A stretch of 64,000 nt of DNA from assembly GCA_028015205.1 (NCBI GenBank), contig CM051514.1:32690150-32754149 (forward strand), written 5' to 3'. Positions 48,401-60,400 of this stretch are shown here, in pieces. Made by a program: the position numbers and the translations under genes. The first letter of the stretch is position 1; the number at the start of each line of letters is the position of its first letter. The stretch comes from Mytilisepta virgata (Eukaryota > Mollusca > Bivalvia > Mytilida > Mytilidae). The notes under the pieces are model-generated. The model worked only from the letters and a program-made list of their open reading frames with translations, was not told the DNA's origin and ran no database searches.

Positions 48401-51400
48401 AATGCACGGTTAGATTCGGCATATCAAAGAACCCCAATAGTTCAATTTTCGATGAAATCAAACAAAGTCTAATTTTGGACCCCGATTTGGACCAACTTGA
48501 AAACTGGGCCCATAATAAAAAAACTAAGTACATGTTTAGATTCAGCATATCAAAGAACCCAAAGAATTCAATTTTTGTTAAAATCAAACTAAGTTTAATT
48601 TTGGACCCTTTGGACCTTAATGTAGACCAATTTGAAAACGGGACCAAAAATTAAGAATCTAAATGCACGGTTAGATTCGGCATATCAAAGAACCCCAATA
48701 GTTCAATTTTCGATGAAATCAAACAAAGTTTAATTTTGGACCCCGATTTGGACCAACTTGAAAACTGGGCCCATAATAAAAAAACTAAGTACATGTTTAG
48801 ATTCAGCATATCAAAGAACCCAAAGAATTCAATTTTTGTTAAAATCAAACTAAGTTTAATTTTGGACCCTTTGGACCTTAATGTAGACCAATTTGAAAAC
48901 GGGACCAAAAATTAAGATCCTAAATGCACGGTTAGATTCGGCATATCAAAGAACCCCAATAGTTAAATTTTCAATGAAATCAAACAAAGTTTAATTTTGG
49001 ACCCTTTTGGCCCCTAATTCCTAAACTGTTGGGACCAAAACTCCAAAAATCAATCCCAACCTTCCTTTTGTGGTCATAAACCTTGTGTTTAAATTTCATA
49101 GATTTCTATTTACTTATACTAAAGTTATTGTGCAAAAACCAAGAAAAATGCTTATTTTGGCCCTTTTTTAGCCCCTAATTCCTAAACTGTTGGGACCAAA
49201 ACTCCCAAAAACAATCCCAACCTTCCTTTTGTGGTCATAAACCTTGTGTTAAAATTTCATAGATTTCTATTTACTTATACTAGAGTTATTGTGCGAAAAC
49301 CTAGAAAAATGCTTATTGGGCCCTTTTTTGGCCCCTGATTCTTAAACTGTTGGGACCAAAACTCCCAAAATCAATCCCAACCTTCCTTTTGTGGTCATAA
49401 ACCTTGTGTTTAAATTTCATAGATTTCTATTAACTTATACTAAAGTTATAGTGCGAAAACCAAATGTCTTCGGACGACGCCGCAGACGACGGACGACGAC
49501 GACAACAACGACGACGACGACGCCAACGTCATACCAATATACGAGCGCAAAAATTTTGCGGTCGTATAAAAACTTAATCAGGTCACTCATGCACGAAATG
49601 TGGGTCATTATGACCTAACTGTTGCAGAAATGCATTATATAATGTAAGACTATTACTATAATGGTGAAGTATAATTGATATAACACAATAGATTCCTAGG
49701 ATATGAAATTAAAAGCCAAACTTGGTTTAACAGAGTCACTCATGCATTAAATGTATGTCAATGGGTTTCTGAGAAATGGACCTAAAACACAAAAACTCAA
49801 AAACTTAACCAAGCTGGAGAGAAGTACGTACATACAGATGGACAAGGGTAAATTTATATGCCCCTTTCACATTCATGGACATGGCATGAAAATTATTATG
49901 AAAGATACTAATTATAATTTGTTTCTGAATCCACTATAAGTAGGTTTAAACCAAAGCAATGCTATATATAAGTTTACCTTTCTAGTTCTCTCTGATTTGC
50001 CCGTATTGCTTCCTCTCTCGTTTTGAACTGTAATTCTGCCTCTTTCAAACTGTCTTTATCTTCCTCATTTACTGAAGAGCTCTCTTCTGTTTTCTTATGT
50101 TTTCCAATTCTATATACATGTATCAATATTTATTAAATATCTTTAAATTTATAAACACAATTGCAGGAAAAGATTGTTTACTTGACAGTTCAGAATTTCA
50201 AAATTTAAGATTTGAGATTTAAAAATTTTCTTAACATTTCAGGCAATTTTAGCATTCAAGTGTGCAAAATCAGATTTTTTGTTATGGAACAATGAAATCA
50301 ACCATACTTTTTCATCTCAAACATAAAATGAAATTATCAGATATTGGGAAACAAAGAGAAAAACTTACTTGAATATTCCTTTGAGAATGCCTCCTTTTTT
50401 ATCTTTCGGATTTTTCTTTTTAGATTTTTTCTGTTCTTCCGTGTGATCGCTGCTGACCGATGACCTTGCAGAGTTTGGAAGGTTACTTTCACTGCTTTCC
50501 TCTTCCACTGAAACATACAGTTAATGAGTTTTATATAAAAAGACAATACATGTAAATTATAGTATCCTGTCTGTCTAAATTTTCTAGGCATAATAGACAT
50601 TTTATTTGAAATCACATGAGTATCTGATTGGCTAAAAATTTATCTTAAATCCCTTATACAGAATACAGCATGGAAAGGTCTTGTTCATTCACCATTAAGT
50701 TATAAAAAAAAAATTGTTTATCTTGTAAAACTTTTGATGAATATTTATAAAATCAATGCATTTGTTCAGCTTTTTATAATAACTTATAACACCATGTGTC
50801 AATATTCATATTCAATATTAATGTGCTACTTACACCACTCACATCAAACCCCCAATACTGAAATGTTTTCATCAAAATTACCATAAAGTATGATATAACT
50901 ATTAATAGACTCAGATAGGCCTTGGCTCTATCTGTTTACTATCTGTTTTATGCTTTATAACTAGAGGTTTCCCTAGACCAATTTAGCATGGTGCTGCACC
51001 ATGTCTCCATCTTCAAGCACCATGCTGCCCTCATCATGAATTTTACAATGTGCCCCCACGTAGCCAAACCCAACTTTCAATTTTTAGTTTAATCTTATCT
51101 TTTTGAAACTGATTTGCATTTAACATGTTTAATCATGTACCCATGTTGCGTTGGCACACTTTTATGACACTTTTACACCATCACACTAGGGTGAAGGCTG
51201 TTTATTGCTGATTTTGATAAATATACTGCCCTCGTGTCAAGGTTGGGTGTCCCCAATATTATCTTTTTTAACCACCGAGTGCCTTCAAAATACGAAATTT
51301 ACCATGCCTTCACAAATTTCTGGGGAAAGCACTAATAACAATAGTTCAATATTCTTGAACTACAAGAAGCTGTTGGAAATCCTGAATCAAATCTACCGAT

Positions 51401-54400
51401 AATAATGTTTTGATTGTGATTTCATGACTGAAACCAAGAAAAGGTCACCAACTTATACATCTGATAGTTATCAAAGGACAAATTTAAATTCATTTACAAA
51501 TTCTTTGTTTGGAACCTCCAGGCAGTTCATGTGAGACTCTTGTAAGGAAAATTTACCAAAATGTAACAGAAAACAAGACGGATACACAGTGATAACAAAA
51601 GCAATGACCTTTTGAGCTAAAAGTTGAGTTTAGTAATTAGCTTTTGTATGCTAAAACAGTGAGAGGAACTCAGAAAGAATTGTTGCTTGCAATGAAAAAT
51701 TTTCATGTTATGATACACGGATCAATGGTTGAGTAACTTGCGTAAAATTCGTTTTATGAAGATTAAACATTAAATAAAAAAGATGAAATATGTTAAAATC
51801 ATTCCCAATCTCTATGTCCAATATATATTCTGCTACAAGAAAATGATATTCAAACAAAAATCAAAATAAAATATCTGAAATAAAAATGGCTCTTGTTAAA
51901 AAATAAACAAAATGTAAACGACATAAAAATGCAGGCCAAGGAAGGCAACTGCTACCACCTATAACCAGCTACCATGCTCAAAAAGAATGTGTCTATATAT
52001 ACAAGTATATATCTCATGGACAGCAGTCATTTTGTTCTGTCGAATAATTATCAATTTTTATAATATCACCTTAAAGCATTTTTATTAATCACGTCGGCCG
52101 TACATTCCTCAGAAGCCACATCAAAATCACATCACGTGTTTGTTTTTGTTCTCATCTCATTGTTAAATTTCTTGATCTACGGCCTATCACGGAGTAAGTA
52201 ATTAATTATTTTAATTTGCAATTATCACAAATTTATTTTTATTCATTTTCATACGTTCAGTATTAATTTTATGCACTTAAATTAAAAGTTTTCTTTGTTC
52301 ACCTTGTTACACAATACACGCATACACTTTTATATTGTGATATTGTAACTTATGAAACATACACTTTATCGTTATTTTAATGACTTTTCTATATTTTACG
52401 AATGTCAAGAAAATGTTATTGAATAAGTTTGCAGACTTATTTTTTTTTATATTAATCTTGTATCTGTATTTTGGTATAATGCACGAGATAAGCTTGAAAG
52501 CATGTTCGCATACGTCATACTGTATTGAAAGAAAAATCTATGGAACACAATTAGTGCCACATTTAGGTGATAAATTTTATCTTTTAATTAAATAAGTTTA
52601 ATTGTTTGAAGGCGTATTTGACATAAGAATTTGTTACATTTTATTTTCTTATTGACTTATGTACTCTGTTAAAGTATTTTGTTTTACTAAGATCCTGTTT
52701 CTATGATTCTTTATTTGTATTTCAGTGTTTTACCACACACACATGTATGTAACATACATCATCATGGAATAAATTCTATAAATCACATGTAGTTACATCA
52801 TTACGGGTTAACTAACTGTAAGGCGGCAGTGCCAAGGCAGAATACATTTGTTTAAAAAGATGTAATGTCTCAAATTCTGATTCTTTTAAATAATAACGGA
52901 GTTATAAGTGTACTATGAATTATTTAGATCAGGTTATAATACTTATAGTTAATCAAAACCATCAGGGATAGGTGTCCACTAAGATCCAGAGTTTTGTGAT
53001 TTTTCTTTTACTCTACTTAGAAAACTTTTTTCAGGTCTAATAATATTCTTTTGCTAATGTACATGCATTAACAACTTATAAAACCTTATATCAAAATATT
53101 CAAACATGGACACACTACATATATATACCTAAAGCTGGTTTAATGTCATTAACAGGATTTTTATCAACTGCCAATCATATTTTCAAATATAATGCCTTTC
53201 TTCAATAAACATAACCAAGACTTTATGTCTAAATAATTTTTTTCACAATATATTTTGAAAGTTTAAGTACTCTGAATAGTATGATGTTCATAAAACAGTA
53301 TCTGCTCTAGATTACAGCTTGCAAAGTTATATATTTTGATGTATATACTAAATAAGCTTTCAATCTTTCATTAAAAAATTTTAAAACTTGGCTATAATTC
53401 TGGGAAAAAATTGTTAAATAATTAAATATTTGGCCAATTAAAATTATTTCACTGGTTCTCAGTTACTCATTTTTTAAGAGTCATAAGACAGGGTAGGATT
53501 TCATGCAAGTTTTACATGGCAACAATTATCAGACAGAGCTTTCGCTCATTGAGATCTTAATTTTCCAACTGATTAATAATTTCATTATTTTCCAGGATTC
53601 TGCCATTGTGGAACTTAATGTGAATTTTCAGTTATTGTTATCTCCCATTTCAAAACTAAAAACTGACAGAAAATTTATTTCTTACCCACAATCAAGAATA
53701 ACTGACACAGTTGTATCTGAGAACCACACAATTTATTTTATTTGGCCCTAAATTCAGCTATCTATATAGACACAATCTTTATACAACTTAAACAATCGTG
53801 CTGTTAGGAAAAATATGAGCTATTCATGCGTTAAAACAATTCTTTTAGTACCATCGCCCTGTACGGCAAAACCACCGCTGGAATTTAATGGGTCATCTTC
53901 ATCATCTTCCACTGAATCATTGTTAGGGGTACCTGCATAGCAAAAGAAACCAGTCCAAAACATTACTTCTGAAGCATTAGCTCCCATAACCCTTGCACCA
54001 TCAGTTACATTGTAAAAAATATTTAAAAAAACCTAAGTCAAATATTACTAAATCTTAGCTACAAGAAGATACCAATCCCAGTAACTGTAATTTGAATTTA
54101 AAAAAAGATAGAAGCAAATCTATAGGACGTCTTGTTTATTTGATTTACTGGGTTTTTACCCCTTGTTCAGTGCAACTGGCTACATTTTGGCAGCCAGTCC
54201 TAATTAGTGAATAAAAATGAATTATTCATTGAAAACCACTGAAGGAAAACTGGCAATCTTTGCAAATCAATATCAGGGTTCAACATATCTCACCTCAAGA
54301 TGGTTTCAAACCCATAACCTCACAGCTGATAGGCTAGTAAATTATCTTTAGCAGTTCTGAGGAATTCCTAGACTACATGTCCATGCATGCCCCAAATAAC

Positions 54401-57400
54401 ATCTGTAGTAACCTCATATAAATTGTTTCATTACTTTTGTTGCATATATAGGCATTTTATGAGAGAGTTATCATTTAAGTTTTTTTTTGTCATTTTTTTT
54501 ATTATTCATAGACCCTATTATTATTTTCATATATATATATATATATTGTATACAATGTAGTTCGAAAACTAAAAAAAAATTTTTTTTTCAATCATATTTT
54601 ACATTAACAGAGTTTTTAAAAAATTTTAATTTTAACTATCAAAAATAACATTTTCAGACTTCATGTATTTTTATAGCAGTTTCAGTAAATAATAATATCC
54701 AAAATATATTTTCTAATGCAAATAAATCTAAATATTGAAAATTACAACTACCACAGGTGGATCTCAAATATTTGTTTTAATCTCCTTGTAAAAAGAGAAA
54801 ACCACCACATGACTGGTTCTCTTGCCATACAGAGTAAATCTACACTAGCATCAAACCTACATGTATCCATAGTACTATGTGGGATAGGAGGGTCATATGA
54901 TCTATCCACAGCTGCTCTGAAACTATCATTACATTTTCTCCCACGAGCCATATGTGGAAGTTGTGGACTCGGAGAGTCTTCTTTTACTTCTGGACTTTCC
55001 ACCTTGTTTTCATCATCAGAATTAGAACCAGTGTTTGCTAAGTTTTCCAGTGATCCAAATCTTTTTAGGTTAGAAGCTGGAAGATTTGAACCTTGAACTA
55101 ATAGAATAAAGATAACAGACTCATTAAAGTTATTAAACCCAAGTAGATGTTGCAAATTGTTGCTTAATTTAGAGATTTTTTCCCCCTGGTAATCAAATTG
55201 TATGACTCAAAAAATGTCTAGCAGGACAGTTTTCTCCTCTTTTTTTAACATGATAGCTGAGTTCAAAATGTGTTAAATTTAATAAATCCTTTATTCAAAT
55301 GAACTTTTTTTTAACAATATGAAAACATTAATTACATGCTGGTACTATGAAATATTCAAGAGACTACTAATGCTTCGATCTATTAATTTTTTAAAATTAT
55401 TTGTATAAGGCATGTATGAATGATTCATGTATTGTATAGGTATTTTTGATGTGCACAGATTTTCCATGTACATGAATGTGTTTGGGTATATAAAGGAATC
55501 CGTGGATTTAAATGTATCGACACTTGCTATAACTTCGTATACAGGTTGATCAGGGTTATATTCTCATAATATAAAGGTCACCAGAAATTGTTTTTTTTTC
55601 GTTTTTCACTTTATTTCAGGTCCAGTAATGAATAATTGATTATATATACATGTGTATGCTGATATAAATAAAGGTTATGGCAAGTACCATTCCTGTACAT
55701 GTCTTCCTATTCACTTGGTCCTGACAGTATTTGTTTTATATTTATACGAATGAAATGAGGTTGAATATAATCACATTAATTATACACAGTAAAGAGCATT
55801 TTAAATACCAGCAGTCAGATCATAATTAAAGTAAAGCAAAACTTCATATACATTTGTTCAACTTACTGTTAGCTGGATGGTTAATCTTCTGTAGAGGAAG
55901 GGGAGGTAACTTTGCCCTATTTCCATTGCTGATCAGGGACTCCATGGAACCAACTCTAACAAGATTTGAAGAGATTCTTTTTTGTCCACTTTGAGCTGAA
56001 AAATCATAATTAAAATTACTGCTGGAAAAATCTACGCATTCATCTGATTCAGACCTTAAAGAAAATTAATCAAATATTTAATACATCCTTTAAGATAAAG
56101 AAAACTGACACCATATGGATGTGAAGTACAACTAATATGGCATAAATCTCCAATTAATAAAGAAAAGAATTGCATATTCTTACTCATCTACATTGTAAAT
56201 TAATATGTATAGTATGGTAAATGGTATGAGTGTATTTGCTATAGTATATTATGCATCATCAATTAATTAAGGTTTCTCTCATGTGGTAATTTAAACACAA
56301 TAAAAATTTGTCTAAAAATTCAAACTCATGATAATTAATTTTCCAAAAAAATGAGGAAATAGGTAAAATTTCTTTTAACAACTAGAAAAATTCTTATACA
56401 TGGAGTGCTGAGAAAAGACATCAGATTTTAATAATCATAAAAATGTTGAACCTTCCAGTATGAAATAGTTTGAAATTCAATTAAATAGTACATTTTATTT
56501 ACTTCCTCAGTAAGGATGTACAATGTTCAGTTTTAAAAAGTTTGATTGCTACATTTTCTGATTTTTTAAATTTAGAAACTAAAAATATGGGAGAGAACAG
56601 GACTTTCCTGTTTATTAATAGGTATTTTTACAGTTTACTCAAGTAACATGAAGAAAAAATAAATTTTACTATGGTTTGTCAGTTGTTATTAAAATCTTCA
56701 GAATAAAACTAGGATTCAATAGTTTGACAATTAGCACTTTGAAATATACAAAACTCATTAAAAGTCTGACAAGATTTTACTACTGATAAAAAAAACTTGT
56801 CAAACATCATTTTTTATAATGTTAACACTACAATATGTTGTGATCCAATTAATACAGGAATCATTCAGTAATGTTTTAGTACAATAAATTCTACAGAAGG
56901 TGCCTTTTTATGATGTCAATATCTATTACATAGTGTTTGTTAATATTTTGTTCCTCTATGTATCTCTGATTGTAAATACAAATTTAATATGTTAATCCTT
57001 TCAATTTCTATTTACAATTTTACAGGTTAGTGCATGGCATTTACTTTGTTTAGTTAAAATTATACAATATAGAATTGTTCCTGTCTTTCCAGATATTACA
57101 TTTTTATTCCTTCTCATTTACTTATTATGAATTCAAACATATTTTATTAAGTGCATTTGACTAAACTTCTCTTATTACCAAACTGAATATCAAAACTTAA
57201 CTTAAACTGCAAATTTTTATTCTTAAAGAATGTAAATAATAAATTTCAGTATTTATAATAATATAACCAAACTATTCTAAAACATTTAAAAGACTAAAAA
57301 AAAAGGTTGAAATTATATACAATTTTAAATCATATAATAATTATTAATACAAAAAGGCATTAAAGTCTTTGTCCCTCACCTACCCTCTGACACGTAATCA

Positions 57401-60400
57401 GTTGAGTTCTAACATGGTATTACCAAACAAATGGCATCTCTGAGTTCAGAAATATTTCAACTGGCCACCAGACTGGCAACCATCTTGTTGATTCCAATCG
57501 GGTATAAGAAATCTTTTGTAAGATTCTACCAATCACAACGCTAACTGCCTTTTAGGAATTTCAAGATTGTCCAACAGTTACAAAAAATCCATGAGATCCA
57601 ATTTTATTTATTACCATGTTTAACTCATGAGTTTTCTTTCCACAGTTTATAATAACAAGAGGCTCCCAAGAGCCTGAATCGCTCACCTGTTATATTTTGT
57701 GTATCGGTAGATATTGCATCAATGATTATTTTTGCTATTTAATGTATACTACTACAATTTTCTCCTTAATACTGACCTGTACGGCTAAAATATAGAATCC
57801 TGATCCCAAATAGATATGGTTGCTAGGGACTTTTTCAATGACCTTGACCCTTGACCTTTCTTTTTGATTTGTACAGGTATGTTATAAGGTCCTTAACCCA
57901 AATATATCTGGCTGCTAGGGACTTTTTCATCGGTTGCTGTGGACTTTTTCATCAGTTGCTATGGAATTTTTCATGACCTTGATGCTCCATTTTACTTGTA
58001 CAGCTACCATTTAATTTATTTCAAGTAATGCCCTAAAATCTGTGACAATGTCGGACCATTATTTTCTGTTTACATGTAAATAATCTTTCAAGGGCAAAAA
58101 CTCAATTGACGATGTCGGTCATGTTGACTTATTTGTAGATCTTACTTTGCTGAACATTTTTGCTGTTTACAGTTTGTCTTTATCTATAATAATATTTAAG
58201 CTAATAACCTAAAACAGCAAAATTTCCTTAAAATTTATAATTCAGGGGCAATAACCCAACAAAGGGTTCACCGATTCGTCTGAAAATTTCATAGCAGGTA
58301 GATCTTGATCTGATGAACATTTTTACCCTTGTCAGTTTTGCTCTAAATGCTTTAGTTTTTGAGATGTAAGCCAAAAACTGCAGTTTACCCCCTATGTTCT
58401 ATTTTTAGCCATGTAGGCCATGTTTCTCGACAAACAAGAAAATAAAATATAAATTTATTCTAGATACCCTAAGGATCATTCAGACTAACTATGGCTGTAA
58501 TTGGTTCAGTGGTTTTAGAGGAGAAGATCTTTGAAAAAGTTTATGACAGATGCCAAGTGATGGCAAAAGCTCACATGTCCTTTCAGGACATGTGAGCTAA
58601 AAATAGTATTTGCTGCTTCACAAACAACAATGACTGACAGACTTCAAGTGATGTCAAAAGCTCACATGGTTTATGTCCTTGCAAGATATTATAAACATAA
58701 AGAAAAAATAAAATTACAGAATAAATGTGAAAGTTGAAAATACTGCCGATGTTTTCAAAAGACATGTATCTAAAATGTGCAAAATCGCTTTACTGTTTCT
58801 TTGATAAATGAAATTTTTGTTTGATTTTTGGTTACAGGTTATATTATAGCTTGGTTGTTTCTTTACAACTTCTGGCAGGATTTTCAACTTTTGATAAGGT
58901 TTTGATTATGAGATGTGCACAATGTGACTGAAGCAACAAAATAACTGTGTCACATGACATTCAGCTGATTGACATGTGACCAAAGGTGTACCTGGTGTTT
59001 GAAATGAACGAGTTTTCCTGGGCTTTGTACCTGAAAGCATGACAAGTGTACAACTTCTTGTTTCTTAGAGTGAACCATGTAATGATGTATTTGGATTAAA
59101 TAATACATGTGTTTCAATAACGATAACAAATAATTATTCTAAAGTACTAAATGAATATAGGAAGGTTTTAGAATTGCCAATGAAATGGCAAGATGAACTT
59201 TTCCTGTGTGTCTAAATATGCATTAATGGTAATAGTTTATGTACAGTTAGAATAAACTAGAAAAGAAGTATGCCCCACTCTTTATAAGTATGGACAAGTT
59301 TGTTTTGTTAGGAGTGATTTTTTAAAAATGAAGCGTGTCTGTAAGACACAAATGATGCCCCTGCCTGACCATAAGAAATTATAATCTATGCAGTTAGTAT
59401 GAAAATCAAGTCCAACTACCTGTCATTTTGAGAATATTTGAAAAAAAAAGATCCTGTGAACATGCACACCTCCGTTATGTGTATAAACATCCTACAAAAT
59501 ATTAAAGCTGTAGCTCCAAAACTGTAGGAGGAGATAACCGGACAAACCGTGTATCTATACCCTTGAAAATCGGCCAGCCACAAATTTTTTATTTTTCTAA
59601 GATTCTATTTTCAGAATTTGTTTTCATGTCCATTTCCAGTAAAATATTTTATTCTTTCATCGCATTAATTTCCAGCCAATGAAAAACATTTTTTTTTGCT
59701 ATCATATCTGAAGTAGTTGAAAAAAGTTACATAGAGGCCTTATTAAAAATTTGACTGAATATAGTCACTGCCAACAAAGAAGGGTACATTGGAATAATAT
59801 ATAACTAAATATCACATGAATGAGCAAGCCTTTACACATTTGTCAAACACAAATATGAGGAAATAATTTAAAATATGCAATAAACTCCTTCAACCAGCCC
59901 AATACTTTTTAGGAGGAATGGATGATTATCAACTGACTTGAATGACCTAATACTAACATTCACACTCTAATATCAAATATCAATTCAACATCTTAAGTCG
60001 TTTGAATTAAAAGTGTGGAAAACAGATATGCAAGTTAAATTTTGTCAGTTCAATGACCATAACTCTACCAAAAATTTTAACTCGAAAAAAATTGAAATTG
60101 ATCTGTATATTCTCAATGCAACTATATATCAAAATCAAAAATATCTTGTCATTTCAAAAAAATATTTCTTGCCACAAACTTTCAATTAATTTAAAGCAAA
60201 CAGTTTACTCTTACACTTAGTATATTCTGAATAATATTGGTTCTGCTAAAAAAAAATGATCATGTAACTTACAATAACTTCCTAATGTGAAAACAAAAAA
60301 CTTTTGATATGGTGAAAAAATGAATGACTGTGCACCTCAGTAAGATCAGTAACAAAATGAACTTTTCACTCATTTGATATAATCCAAAGAGCTGTATTAC

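Larger units (their letters stand above)
47069..49568 (-). repeat. large modular element, copy 2, inverted relative to copy 1
   Basis: On the minus strand it starts with the hairpin TATACGACCGCAAAA type (49568-49538, with one mismatch in a stem), then a GTC-type triplet run (about 49533-49475). The 170-bp units (about 49480-49000), the 130-bp units (about 49000-48200), long poly-C tracts and the end 'tgcggtcgtatctagctg', 'cgcccagcggagca' at 47101-47069 follow. The order of modules is that of 11324-13492. It contains a recent-looking internal duplication (47323-47521 and 47973-48172). Non-coding. Confidence 0.75.

Noticed and set aside
48390..48908. Two near-identical 85-codon minus-strand ORFs
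   Set aside because: They are translations of the tandem 130-bp units; the similarity reflects DNA duplication.
49391..49618. 75-codon ORF with Arg and Thr runs
   Set aside because: Translation of the triplet run in copy 2 of the large element.
54716..55096. 126-codon ORF on the plus strand
   Set aside because: It lies antisense to the PARD3 exon at 54861-55097, whose minus-strand frame matches the conserved PAR-3 CNDSFRAA block.
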